NCBI RefSeq assembly: GCF_017308985.1 | Contig: NZ_JADWPE010000002.1 | Coordinates: forward strand, 434,001 to 498,000 | Length of the DNA: 64,000 bases | Source: Lysobacter changpingensis | GTDB taxonomy: Bacteria > Pseudomonadota > Gammaproteobacteria > Xanthomonadales > Xanthomonadaceae | Reading direction: 5' to 3' | Made by a program: the position numbers and the translations under genes | Shown: one piece after another, positions 27,198 through 35,696 of the stretch | How the letters are laid out: every line of letters begins with the position of its first letter | How positions within the stretch are numbered: position 1 is the stretch's first letter | Notes under the pieces: generated by a model | What the model saw: only the letters and a program-made list of their open reading frames with translations | Databases searched by the model: none | What the model was told of the DNA's origin: nothing

Positions 27198-27641
27198 TTA
27201 CTTGCCCTTCGCTTCCGCCGCGACTTCCTTACCCGCCGGAGCGGCACCGGCCGCCGCAGCGCCGCCGCCGTTGCCCTTCGCCACGCGGAAGCCGCGCGAC
27301 TTCATCCAGGCATCGAATTCGTCGGCCGTCATCTTCTTGCCGTTCTGGTGCATGTTGAAGCGGTACGGCGTGTTGTCGAACTGGGTCTTCGGCTTGTACG
27401 TGTTCGGATCGAGGTTGGCGGTCTCTTCCTTGGCCGGCTCGGCCTTGGGCGCTTCCGCCTTGGCCTTCGCGGCCGGCTTCTTCTTGCCTGCGAACGCGAC
27501 CGTGTGCGCCGCATCGAAACGCACCAGCGAATGCTCCGAACCCTGCGCGCGCACGCCGTCCACCTTCAGCTGCGAACCGCTGTGCGCCGACGCCGCGGCG
27601 CTCACCAGGAGCAGCGAAACCGCCACCATTGCCTTGTTCAT
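27198..27641 (-). CDS. Small secreted protein of unknown function, paralogue 1
   Basis: A 147-residue protein with a signal peptide (MNKAMVAVSLLLVSAAASA), then a short strand-rich piece, a Lys/Ala/Pro-rich linker around residues 50-75, and a conserved block at about 80-120 containing YKPKTQFDNTPYRFNM, QNGKKMTADEFDAWMKS and RGFRVAKG. The same block ends the protein encoded at 28568-29068. I do not recognise the family. The block contains no catalytic-looking residues and could be a wall- or membrane-binding module. The tail is Gly/Ala/Lys-rich. Confidence 0.8.
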   Translation of the reverse strand: MNKAMVAVSLLLVSAAASAHSGSQLKVDGVRAQGSEHSLVRFDAAHTVAFAGKKKPAAKAKAEAPKAEPAKEETANLDPNTYKPKTQFDNTPYRFNMHQNGKKMTADEFDAWMKSRGFRVAKGNGGGAAAAGAAPAGKEVAAEAKGK

Positions 27642-27764
27642 TTCCGGTTTTCCCCACGACGAAGTTCGCGGAAGTTTAGGCCCGACACAGGGGGGCAACG
27701 CAAGCAGAATCGTCGGAAAAACAGTGATTTCCCCCACATTCCTGCATTGCCGCGACAAGCGGCG

Positions 27765-28571
27765 TCACCGCGGCTGCACATGCACGTTGCTGAATAGCGC
27801 TTCGGCTTCGGTGGCGTCGAGCTCGCGCCACTGCCCTTTTTGCAATTCGCCGAGCGCGAGCGGACCGATCGCCACACGCACGAGCCGGAGCACGGCGATG
27901 TCGACGGCGGCGAGCAATCGGCGGATCTGCCGGTTGCGGCCTTCGTCGAGGACGATCTCCAGCCATGCGTTGCGCTCGCCGCTGCGCAGCAGTGTCGCGG
28001 AGGCGGCACGCAAACGTTCGCCATCGGCCTCCACGCCTTCGACGAGCGACGCGAGCACGTGCGCGTCCGGCACGGTGTCGATCTGCACGTGGTAGGTCTT
28101 CAGTGGACCGGTGTCGGGATCGGTGATGCGCGCGGCCCACGCGGGATCGTTGCTGAACAGCAGCAACCCTTCGCTGGCCTTGTCGAGCCGTCCCACCGGC
28201 GCGAGCCACGGCAGGCCTGCGCCGTCGAAACAGCGGTACACCGTGTCGCGTCCGCGTTCGTCCTGCGTCGTCGTCACCAGCCCACGTGGCTTGTTGAGCA
28301 TCAGGTACACGCGCGGCGCGACGTCGATCGCGCGGCCGTCGACGACGATGCGCTGGCCGCCATCGCGCAGGATCGGGAACTCGGGATCGCGAACCACGCG
28401 GCCGTCCACTTCGACGCGTCCAGCGTGGATCCAGCGCGCCGCTTCGGTGCGCGAGCACAGGCCCTGCTTCGACAGCACGCGTGCGAGCCCGTGGCGCGGC
28501 GCGGTCGACGCGTGCCCGCGTCCGTGCTGCGATCCGCCTCTCGCCGGCGCGCGGGGCGCGCGCGGCGTCAC
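27765..28571 (-). CDS. rRNA pseudouridine synthase, RsuA/RluB/E/F family
   Basis: A 268-residue enzyme converting a uridine in rRNA to pseudouridine. An S4 RNA-binding domain (RVLSKQGLCSRTEAARWI) is followed by the catalytic domain with the family motif VGRLDKASEGLLLFSND, whose Asp is the nucleophile, and NKPRGLVTTTQDERGRDTV. The C-terminal RNRQIRRLLAAVDI is also typical. GTG 28571 is the likely start because it overlaps the previous stop (GTGA) and precedes a basic N-terminal tail; ATG starts further up lie within the upstream gene. The target rRNA base cannot be assigned from sequence alone. Confidence 0.9.
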   Translation of the reverse strand: MTPRAPRAPARGGSQHGRGHASTAPRHGLARVLSKQGLCSRTEAARWIHAGRVEVDGRVVRDPEFPILRDGGQRIVVDGRAIDVAPRVYLMLNKPRGLVTTTQDERGRDTVYRCFDGAGLPWLAPVGRLDKASEGLLLFSNDPAWAARITDPDTGPLKTYHVQIDTVPDAHVLASLVEGVEADGERLRAASATLLRSGERNAWLEIVLDEGRNRQIRRLLAAVDIAVLRLVRVAIGPLALGELQKGQWRELDATEAEALFSNVHVQPR

Positions 28572-29068
28572 TTGTTCTCGGGTTCGGTCTTCGGCGCTTC
28601 GGTTGCGGCCGGCGGCGTGACGACCGTCTTGCCCTTCACCACGCGCACGCCTTTGGCCTTCATCCATGCATCGAATTCCTCGGCGGTCATGCGCTTGCCG
28701 TTCTGGTTCATGTTGAAGCGCCACGGCGTGTTGTCGAACTGCGTCTTCGGCTTGTACGCGGCCGGGTCGTTCGGATCGGCCGGCGTCACCGAGCCAGCCG
28801 CCGGCAGCGCCTTGGCGACCTGGCAGCCTTCCACGCGCAGCCGGAACAGCACCTGGTCGACCGCGAGGGATTCATCGAACGCCTGCGACAGCACGCCGGT
28901 GGGCGCGCCGAGCTGGTGGCTGGGCGCGACCAGTTCCGGGGCGATCGGCGCGACGAGGGTCGGACGGATCGGCAGCGCCTTCGGCGGCGTCATCGAACCG
29001 CATTGCGCGCCCTGCGCCTGGGCGACGCCGGCAAGCAGCAGGCAGGACAGGGCGATCAGCGCGCGCAT
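28568..29068 (-). CDS. Small secreted protein of unknown function, paralogue 2
   Basis: A 166-residue protein with a signal peptide (MRALIALSCLLLAGVAQA) and a Pro/Val-rich first half. It ends in a block almost identical to that of the protein at 27198-27641: YKPKTQFDNTPWRFNM, QNGKRMTAEEFDAWMKA and KGVRVVKG. Two cysteines (CGSM, EGCQV) may form a disulfide. The pseudouridine synthase start overlaps its stop, so the two are co-translated, an odd pairing of a secreted with a cytoplasmic protein. Function unknown. Confidence 0.8.
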   Translation of the reverse strand: MRALIALSCLLLAGVAQAQGAQCGSMTPPKALPIRPTLVAPIAPELVAPSHQLGAPTGVLSQAFDESLAVDQVLFRLRVEGCQVAKALPAAGSVTPADPNDPAAYKPKTQFDNTPWRFNMNQNGKRMTAEEFDAWMKAKGVRVVKGKTVVTPPAATEAPKTEPENK

Positions 29069-29174
29069 GGCCGTTCTCCTTCAATCGGGCGTGCGCAGTG
29101 TACGCCGCCGGACGTGCGAGCGGCCGTGAATGCGTGGCGCATCGGCCGGCTGGATCGTCGCCCGCGAAAACGAC

Positions 29175-29199
29175 GAAGCCCGACGCGAGGCCGGGCTTC
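29175..29199 (-). terminator. Terminator of the first OmpA-family gene
   Basis: GAAGCCCG and CGGGCTTC form a perfect 8-bp stem just past the stop at 29241, with TTTT on the minus strand a few bases later. Confidence 0.8.
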
Positions 29200-29240
29200 G
29201 AAGGGATCGCGCGGAACGGACCGCGCGGATCGCACGTCCG

Positions 29241-30332
29241 TCAGTTCTGGACGTTCAACTCGGTGCGGCGATTGGTTTCGCTCTTGCACGCCGGGAACGA
29301 CTGGCCCTTGTCTTCCAGCGGACGGCTCTCGCCGTAGCCGTTCGGTCCGGCCAGACGCGAGGCATCGACGCCCTGCGCGGTCAGGTACTCGTACACGGCG
29401 CGTGCGCGGCGCTCGGACAGCTTCTGGTTGTAGCCGTCCTTGCCGCACTGGTCGGTGTGGCCGGCGACTTCGACGCGCAGTTCCGGGTGACGCTTCAGGA
29501 TCTCGGCGGCTTCGGCCAGGATCGAAACCGCGTCCGGACGCAGCGTCGCCTTGTCGAAGTTGAAGTTCACGCCGCGCAGGTCGATCGACACGTTCACCGC
29601 GCAACCGTCCGGACCGATGGTCTGGCCGGCGACCGAGCTCGGGCACTTGTCCTCGCAGTTGTTGACGCCGTCGCCGTCGTCGTCGCGATCTTCGCAACCG
29701 GGGGTGACGACCGGCGGAGGCACGGCAGTTGCGGCCGGCGCCCCCAGCGGGATCACGACGCCGACCGAAGCCAGCACGTCGCCGAACCAGTCTTCCTTGT
29801 CGCCCACGTGGACGCTGCCGTCGTCGAAGTCGGCGCGGTAGGCGATTTCGGTGCGGATCGCGGCGCGCTTGCCCGCCAGGGCGCTCTGCAGGCCGACGCC
29901 GACCTTCGCGGCCAGGTTGCCTTCCTCACGATCCAGCAGCGGAGCCGGCACGCCGGCGCCGAGGAACTCTTCTTCCGAACGCTGGTAGCCCAGGCCCATC
30001 AGCAGGTACGGCGCCCAGTCGCGGCCTTCGGCGTTGAAGTAGCGGCGCGCGTCGAGCGAGACGCCGTACTGCGACCAGTTCATGTCCTGGTTGCCGTCGA
30101 AATTCGGGTTCTGGTAGTTCAGTTCGCCGTCGAGCGACCAGTTCTCGTTGAGGAACTTGCCGACGCCCAGCGTGCCGAACGGCGCATTGCGTGTGCCGCG
30201 GTCGTTGTCCTGGATGTTCATGCCGGCCGAACCGGCCAGGTACCAGCGGTCGTCGGAAACTTGCGCGTTGGCCACCTGGGCGAACGTCAGGCCGGCCAGG
30301 ATGGCCGAGCCGAGCAGATGCATCTTCTTCAA
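29241..30332 (-). CDS. OmpA-family outer-membrane protein, copy 1
   Basis: A 363-residue outer-membrane protein: a signal peptide of about 23 residues ending ANA, an eight-strand-like barrel (starting DDRWYLAGSAGMNIQDND), a short thrombospondin-3-like calcium segment (DDDGDGVNNCEDKCPSS) and a C-terminal OmpA domain with peptidoglycan-binding NFDKATLRPDA, VAGHTDQCGKD and NQKLSERRARAVY. It links the outer membrane to peptidoglycan. It is the most diverged of three tandem copies: its barrel-linker section has ATAVPPPVVTPG where the others share PAAPSCADLDDDGDG. Confidence 0.94.
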   Translation of the reverse strand: MKKMHLLGSAILAGLTFAQVANAQVSDDRWYLAGSAGMNIQDNDRGTRNAPFGTLGVGKFLNENWSLDGELNYQNPNFDGNQDMNWSQYGVSLDARRYFNAEGRDWAPYLLMGLGYQRSEEEFLGAGVPAPLLDREEGNLAAKVGVGLQSALAGKRAAIRTEIAYRADFDDGSVHVGDKEDWFGDVLASVGVVIPLGAPAATAVPPPVVTPGCEDRDDDGDGVNNCEDKCPSSVAGQTIGPDGCAVNVSIDLRGVNFNFDKATLRPDAVSILAEAAEILKRHPELRVEVAGHTDQCGKDGYNQKLSERRARAVYEYLTAQGVDASRLAGPNGYGESRPLEDKGQSFPACKSETNRRTELNVQN

Positions 30333-30504
30333 GGTTCACTCCTTGCAGCAGTTTGGAAAGCAACGGGTTCTCATGAAGGCCGCCGCTCGCGGTGTCGCCG
30401 CGGTACGCATTCACGAAGCGCAGGAATGATAAGAAGTCGTTAGCTGCACGTATCCGAGAAAGGTTCTCGCTGGAGTTCTTCGAAGGCGTACGAAAAACGC
30501 GCTC

Positions 30505-30533
30505 AAAAAAAAGCCCGGCACGAGGCCGGGCTT
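30505..30533 (-). terminator. Terminator of the second OmpA-family gene
   Basis: AAGCCCGGC and GCCGGGCTT make a perfect 9-bp stem with loop ACGAG; on the minus strand it runs into eight T residues. One of the strongest terminators in the window. Confidence 0.95.
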
Positions 30534-30572
30534 CGAAGTACCGCGGAACTACCCGCGTACCTGGCTGTGTCC

Positions 30573-31655
30573 TCAGTTCTGGACGTTCAGCTCGGTACGG
30601 CGGTTGAGCTCGCTCTTGCACTCGGGCATCTTCTGGCCCTTGTCTTCCAGCGGACGGCTCTCGCCGTAGCCGATCGGACCCTGCAGGCGCGAGGCATCCA
30701 CGCCGTTGGTGGTCAGGTAGTCGTACACGGCCGTGGCGCGACGCTCCGACAGCTTCTGGTTGTACGCATCGCTGCCGCACTGGTCGGTGTGACCGGCGAC
30801 TTCGACGCGCAGTTCCGGATAGCGCTTCAGGATCTCGGTCGCTTCCGACAGGATCGAAACCGCGTCGGGACGCAGCGTCGCCTTGTCGAAGTCGAAGTTC
30901 ACGCCCTTGAGGTCGATCGAGACCGGCACCGGGCAGCCGTCCGGACCGATGGTCTGGCCGGCCTGCGAATCCGGGCACTTGTCGTCGCAGTTGTTGACGC
31001 CGTCGCCGTCGTCGTCGAGGTCGGCGCAGCTCGGCGCGGCCGGAGCCGGCGGCGGCGGGACGACCGGGGCGCCCAGCGGGATCACGACGCCGACCGAAGC
31101 CAGCACGTCGCCGAACCAGTCTTCGCTCGGGGCCGAGACGCTGCCGTCGTCGAAGTCGGCGCGGTAGGCCAGCTCGGTGCGGATGGCGACGCGCTTGTTG
31201 GCCAGCGCGCTCTGCACGCCGACGCCGATCTTGGCGGCCAGGTTGCCTTCCTCACGCTCGCCCGGCGAGTTGGTGCTCGGGAACGCATCGAACTCTTCTT
31301 CCGAGCGCTGGTAGCCCAGGCCCATCAGCAGGTACGGCGCCCAGTCGCGGCCTTCGGCCGTGAAGTGACGACGCAGGTCGAGCGAGACGCCGTACTGGCT
31401 CCAGTTCAGGTCCTGGTTCGCGTCGTTGTTCGGGTTCTGGTAGTTCAGCTCACCATCGAGCGACCAGTTCTGGTTCAGGAAACGGCCGACGCCCAGGCCC
31501 GCGAACGGGGCATTGCGGGTGCCGCGATCGTTGTCCTGGATGTTCATGCCGGCCGAGCCGGTCAGGTACCAACGGTCATCGAATTCCTGCGCACCGGCGA
31601 CCTGGGCGAACGCCAGACCAGCCAGCAGCGCAGTGCTCAACAAACGGATCTTCAT
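30573..31655 (-). CDS. OmpA-family outer-membrane protein, copy 2
   Basis: A 360-residue protein built like its neighbours: signal peptide (ending VAGA), barrel beginning DDRWYLTGSAGMNIQDND, DDDGDGVNNCDDKCPDS calcium-type segment and an OmpA peptidoglycan-binding domain (DFDKATLRPDAVSIL, VAGHTDQCGSD). The last roughly 170 residues are nearly identical to copy 3, while the barrel loops differ more (DAFPSTNSPGER against DRFPDPNSPGER), suggesting gene conversion of the 3' half or recent duplication with loop diversification. It has its own terminator and an AT-rich upstream region. Confidence 0.94.
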   Translation of the reverse strand: MKIRLLSTALLAGLAFAQVAGAQEFDDRWYLTGSAGMNIQDNDRGTRNAPFAGLGVGRFLNQNWSLDGELNYQNPNNDANQDLNWSQYGVSLDLRRHFTAEGRDWAPYLLMGLGYQRSEEEFDAFPSTNSPGEREEGNLAAKIGVGVQSALANKRVAIRTELAYRADFDDGSVSAPSEDWFGDVLASVGVVIPLGAPVVPPPPAPAAPSCADLDDDGDGVNNCDDKCPDSQAGQTIGPDGCPVPVSIDLKGVNFDFDKATLRPDAVSILSEATEILKRYPELRVEVAGHTDQCGSDAYNQKLSERRATAVYDYLTTNGVDASRLQGPIGYGESRPLEDKGQKMPECKSELNRRTELNVQN

Positions 31656-31850
31656 CTGTCACTCCTTGGATCAGTAAGGAAGCGGTTGGGGGAAAACACG
31701 TCATTACTGCAGGCGGCGCACACCCGGCAGGACCTGAACGGGGACCAGCGAGGGTCAGCACCGCGGGTCACTGACGCGGGAATGATACACCCGTCAAGAC
31801 GATTGTTAATACTAGTTAACGTTCTTTGCAAAGAATGTCCGGTAAATAAA

Positions 31851-31876
31851 CGAAGCCCGGCGATCGCCGGGCTTCG
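31851..31876 (-). terminator. Terminator of the third OmpA-family gene
   Basis: A 26-base perfect palindrome built on GAAGCCCGG / CCGGGCTTC, 40 bases after the stop of copy 3. An A/T-rich run (AAATAAA on plus) gives the T-rich tail on the minus strand. Confidence 0.9.
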
Positions 31877-31915
31877 TCTTGGTACCGCGGGCGTCTCCCG
31901 CGTACCGGCCGGTCC

Positions 31916-33013
31916 TTAGTTCTGGACGTTCAGCTCGGTACGGCGGTTGATCTCGCTCTTGCACTCCGGGAACTTCTGACCCTTGTCCTCCAGCGGACGG
32001 CTCTCGCCGTAGCCGATCGGACCCTGCAGGCGCGAGGCATCCACGCCGTTGCTGGTCAGGTAGTCGTACACGGCCGTTGCGCGACGCTCGGACAGCTTCT
32101 GGTTGTACTCGTCGCTGCCGCACTGGTCGGTGTGGCCGGCGACTTCGACGCGCAGCTCCGGATAGCGCTTCAGGATCTCGGTCGCTTCCGACAGGATCGA
32201 AACCGCGTCGGGACGCAGCGTCGCCTTGTCGAAGTCGAAGTTCACGCCCTTCAGGTCGATCGACACCGGGACCGGGCAGCCGTCCGGACCGATGGTCTGG
32301 CCGGCCTGCGAATCCGGGCACTTGTCGTCGCAGTTGTTGACGCCGTCGCCGTCGTCGTCGAGGTCGGCGCAGCTCGGCGCGGCCGGAGCCGGCGGCGGCG
32401 GGACGACCGGGGCGCCCAGCGGGATCACGACGCCGACCGAGGCCAGCAGGTCGCCGTACCAGCTCTCGTCGCGCAGCGCTTCGGCGCCCACGTCCGGCGC
32501 ACCGTCGTCGAAGTCGGCGCGGTAGGCCAGTTCGGTGCGGATCGCCGCGCGCTTGCCGGCCAGCGCGCTCTGGATGCCAACGCCGACCTTCGCGGCGACG
32601 TTGCCTTCCTTGCGCTCGCCGGGCGAGTTCGGATCGGGGAACCGGTCGAACTCCTCTTCCGATTCCTGGTAACCCAGGCCCATCAGGATGTACGGCGCCC
32701 AGTTGCGGCCTTCCGCATTGAAGAAGCGGCGCGCATCGAACGAGATGCCGTACTGCGACCAGTTGAGGTCCTGATTGTCGTCGAAGTTGGGGTTCTGGTA
32801 ATTCAGCTCGCCGTCGAGCGACCAGTTGTCGTTGAGGAACTTGCCCACGCCGAGCGCGCCGAACGGCGCGTTGCGTGTGCCGCGATCGTTGTCCTGGATG
32901 TTCATGCCGGCCGAACCGGTGAGGTACCAGCGGTCATCGGCGACCTGGGCATTGGCGACCTGGGCCAGGCTCAGACCACCCAGCAGGGCGGCGCAGAGGA
33001 GTTTCTTATTCAT
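31916..33013 (-). CDS. OmpA-family outer-membrane protein, copy 3
   Basis: A 365-residue OmpA-family protein with signal peptide (ending ANA), barrel, DDDGDGVNNCDDKCPDS segment and OmpA C-domain (VAGHTDQCGSDEYNQ, LSERRATAVY). It is the first of the three copies in transcription order. One barrel loop is longer than in copy 2 (DVGAEALRDESWYGD region near residue 195). All three share the closing motif RRTELNVQN. High expression is likely given the individual terminators and well-spaced leaders, but this is inference. Confidence 0.94.
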   Translation of the reverse strand: MNKKLLCAALLGGLSLAQVANAQVADDRWYLTGSAGMNIQDNDRGTRNAPFGALGVGKFLNDNWSLDGELNYQNPNFDDNQDLNWSQYGISFDARRFFNAEGRNWAPYILMGLGYQESEEEFDRFPDPNSPGERKEGNVAAKVGVGIQSALAGKRAAIRTELAYRADFDDGAPDVGAEALRDESWYGDLLASVGVVIPLGAPVVPPPPAPAAPSCADLDDDGDGVNNCDDKCPDSQAGQTIGPDGCPVPVSIDLKGVNFDFDKATLRPDAVSILSEATEILKRYPELRVEVAGHTDQCGSDEYNQKLSERRATAVYDYLTSNGVDASRLQGPIGYGESRPLEDKGQKFPECKSEINRRTELNVQN

Positions 33014-33153
33014 GTATCCAGCTCCTTGATCTGAGAAACGGGAACAGCGCCTGCGTGGTCCTCCCGTTCCATGGAGGACGGCCGCCCTAACGACGCCATC
33101 GACGCGGAGGTTAAGTTTGCCTATGTGAAAGCGGTGTTAACGGTGAACTAACA

Positions 33154-33177
33154 AACGCAGGAGTTCCCGCCTGCGTT
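33154..33177 (-). terminator. Terminator of prpD
   Basis: AACGCAGG and CCTGCGTT form an 8-bp stem 20 bases after the prpD stop; T-rich on both strands, so it may also insulate the OmpA promoter beyond. Confidence 0.75.
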
Positions 33178-33196
33178 TTCATTGCTACGCGGGGGT

Positions 33197-34660
33197 TCAT
33201 TTCCTGAACAACGACATGAACTGCGTGATGGGCACCGCATCGAATCCGCCCGGCGAGGAAGCGAGCGTCGTCAACGTGCGTGCCTGCATTTCAGGGAGTT
33301 TCGAAGCGACCGCGTGTTCGAACTTGCGCATCAGCACGGGCATGCCTTCCGCGCGCCGGCGTCGGTGGCCGATCGGAAAGTCGATCGAAACCTTCGGCGT
33401 CGACGCACCGTCCTTGAAGAACACCTGGACCGAATTGCCGATATACCGTTTGTCGGGATCGAAGTACTCCTGGGTGAAACGGGGGTTTTCCACCACCGTC
33501 GTCCGCGCGCGCAGCGCATCGATCCGGGGATCGATCGCCACGGCGTCGGTGTAGTCCTGCGCGGTCAAACGGCCGAAGAGCAGCGGGACGGCCACCATGT
33601 ACTGGATGCAGTGGTCGCGGTCGGCGTAGTTGGCCAGCGGGCCGGTCTTGTCGATGATGCGCAGCGCCGCCTGCTGGGTCTCGATGACGATCCGTTCGAC
33701 CGATTCAACGCCGTCGTGCTCCAGCTTCGGAGCGACCAGCCGATGCAGCTGCATCGCGCATTCCACCGCGGTCTGCGCATGGAACTCGGCGGGGAAGCTG
33801 ATCTTGAACAGCACGTTTTCCATCACGTAGCTGCCGAAGTCGCGTTCGAACTCGAACGGCTTGCCATCGAAAGCGACGTCGTAGAAACCCCACGTGGGCG
33901 CGGTGAGTGCGCTCGGATAACCCACCACGCCCTTGATCGCGTTGAGCGCATGGATCACCGCGCGCCGGCACGCATCGCCCGCGGCCCAGCTCTTGCGCGG
34001 TCCGGTGTTGGGCGCGTGTCGGTACGTGCGCAGTGCGCCGTTGTCGATCCAGCTGTGCGAGATCGCGGTGACGACCTGTTCGCGGCTGCCGCCGAACATC
34101 GCCGTCGCGACGGCGGTCGATGCGAGGCGCACCAGGATCACGTGATCGAGACCGACGCGATTGAACGCGTTCTTCAGCGCATAGCAGCCCTGGATCTCGT
34201 GCGCCTTGATCGCCCAGCCGAGCACCTCGCGCAGCGTCATCGGCGCCCTGCCCTGCGCGATCGCCTGCTGTCCGAGGTAATCGGCGATCGCGAGGATCGT
34301 GCCGAGGTTGTCCGACGGATGGCCCCATTCGGCAGCGAGCCAGGTGTCGTTGAAGTCGAGCCAGCGGATCTGCGTGCCGATGTTGTAGGCCGCCTGCGCG
34401 GGATCGAGTTCGTACGCGGTGTACGGCACGCGTGCGCCGCCGGGCAGCTCCGCGCCGGGCACGAGCGGGCCCAGGTGCTTGCGGCATTCCTCGTGGTCCA
34501 TCGCCAGCGCGGCGCAGGCGAGCGAGTCGAGCAGCATGAAGCGCGCGGTCTCGAAGGCTTCGCGCGAACCGACGCCGGGATCGAGGACGTAATCGGCGAC
34601 CTGCGTCATCGGCGCGTCCGGCGGCGGACGGACGGCGGAGCGGACCTGGGCGTGGCTCAT
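33197..34660 (-). CDS. prpD: 2-methylcitrate dehydratase
   Basis: Dehydrates 2-methylcitrate to 2-methyl-cis-aconitate in the methylcitrate cycle of propionate breakdown. The 487-residue protein is clearly PrpD of the MmgE/PrpD family: IRWLDFNDTWLAAEWGHPSDNLG (read in pieces), IKAHEIQGCYALKN, RTYRHAPNTGPRKSWAAGD and DRDHCIQYMVA are all in the E. coli order, and the length matches. Start 34660 (MSHAQVRS) aligns best with known N-termini; an ATG 30 bases upstream is possible. It is unlinked here: prpB, prpC and prpE lie 18-24 kb away. Confidence 0.95.
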   Translation of the reverse strand: MSHAQVRSAVRPPPDAPMTQVADYVLDPGVGSREAFETARFMLLDSLACAALAMDHEECRKHLGPLVPGAELPGGARVPYTAYELDPAQAAYNIGTQIRWLDFNDTWLAAEWGHPSDNLGTILAIADYLGQQAIAQGRAPMTLREVLGWAIKAHEIQGCYALKNAFNRVGLDHVILVRLASTAVATAMFGGSREQVVTAISHSWIDNGALRTYRHAPNTGPRKSWAAGDACRRAVIHALNAIKGVVGYPSALTAPTWGFYDVAFDGKPFEFERDFGSYVMENVLFKISFPAEFHAQTAVECAMQLHRLVAPKLEHDGVESVERIVIETQQAALRIIDKTGPLANYADRDHCIQYMVAVPLLFGRLTAQDYTDAVAIDPRIDALRARTTVVENPRFTQEYFDPDKRYIGNSVQVFFKDGASTPKVSIDFPIGHRRRRAEGMPVLMRKFEHAVASKLPEMQARTLTTLASSPGGFDAVPITQFMSLFRK

Positions 34661-34808
34661 GCGCGCGGTTCCATGCGTGAAAACCGCCATGTTGGTGCAC
34701 CCTTCGCACGCCGGCCGTGAAAAGCCCGGGGCGAAGCGCGACGGGCGGAACGCACCGGACCGGCGCCCGTGCTTGGAAAATTGCCCTGTCAGGCTCAAGT
34801 TTCATGGA

Positions 34809-35600
34809 ATGGACGTTCCCATCCGACTCCCCAGCCTGTTCCTCTCCCACGGCTCGCCGATGCTGGCCGTGCAGGATTCCCCCGCCGGTCGCTTCCTCGA
34901 CACCCTGGGCCGCGAGTTGCCATGGCCGAAGGCGATCGTCGTTGCGTCGGCGCATTTCGCCAGCGAAACGCCGCTCGTCGGCGGCGCCGCGCAACCGCGG
35001 ACCGTGCACGACTTCGGCGGCTTCCCGCCGGCGCTGTACGAACTGCGCTATCCGGCGCCGGGTTCGCCGGACCTCGCGGAGGCGATCGCGAAGCACCTGG
35101 CGGAGGCGGGACTGCCCGCGCGCGTGCGCGAGGACCACGGGCTCGACCACGGGGTGTGGGTCCCCTTGCGGCGCATGTATCCGCAGCCCGACATCCCGGT
35201 GGTGCCGCTGTCGGTGATGCCGCACGGCGATGCGGCACAGCACGTGGCGATCGGCCGCGCGCTCGCGCCGCTGCGCGACGAAGGCGTGCTGGTGATCGGC
35301 TCGGGCGGTTTCGTGCACAACCTGGGCGAACTGGACTGGAGCCACGCCGACGCGCCGATCGCGCCGTGGGCCGACGAGTTCGCACAGTGGATGCGTGCGA
35401 AGCTGGAGGCGAACGACGTCGACGCGTTGATCGACTGGCACGCGCGCGCGCCGCATGCGCGACGCGCGCACCCGACCGTGGAGCACCTGATGCCGCTATT
35501 CGTGGCGCTGGGCGCCGGTGGTGCGATGGCGAACGTGCGGACCTTGCATCGCTCGTACGAGTTCGGGTCGCTCGCATTGGATGCGTTCGCGTTCGACTGA
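34809..35600 (+). CDS. LigB-type extradiol dioxygenase (4,5-DOPA dioxygenase, YgiD-like)
   Basis: A 263-residue class III extradiol ring-cleavage dioxygenase. Metal-binding histidines appear in FLSHGSPML (residues 12-20), VVASAHFAS, GLDHGVWVPL and the C-terminal TVEHLMPLFVALGAGG. Relatives open catecholic rings; E. coli YgiD acts on L-DOPA, so the natural substrate remains uncertain. Start 34809 keeps the first His motif near residue 13; an ATG five bases earlier is in another frame. It diverges from prpD over about 150 bases. Confidence 0.9.
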   Translation: MDVPIRLPSLFLSHGSPMLAVQDSPAGRFLDTLGRELPWPKAIVVASAHFASETPLVGGAAQPRTVHDFGGFPPALYELRYPAPGSPDLAEAIAKHLAEAGLPARVREDHGLDHGVWVPLRRMYPQPDIPVVPLSVMPHGDAAQHVAIGRALAPLRDEGVLVIGSGGFVHNLGELDWSHADAPIAPWADEFAQWMRAKLEANDVDALIDWHARAPHARRAHPTVEHLMPLFVALGAGGAMANVRTLHRSYEFGSLALDAFAFD

Positions 35601-35615
35601 ACTGCCCGGCCCGGG

Positions 35616-35696
35616 CTCTTGTAGCTCTTGTAGCTCTTGTAGCTCTTGTAGCTCTTGTAGCTCTTGTAGCTCTTGTAGCTCTTGTAGCTCTTGTAG
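35616..35696. repeat. Nine tandem copies of the 9-mer CTCTTGTAG
   Basis: Exactly nine head-to-tail copies without mismatch, ending where the next REP unit begins: the last GTAG is also the REP head. The same 9-mer, as CTCCTGTAG, is present twice before the REP at 756 and once, altered, before the REP at 18829. This looks like slippage or repeated insertion at the REP boundary. It lies 15 bases after the dioxygenase stop. Confidence 0.98.
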
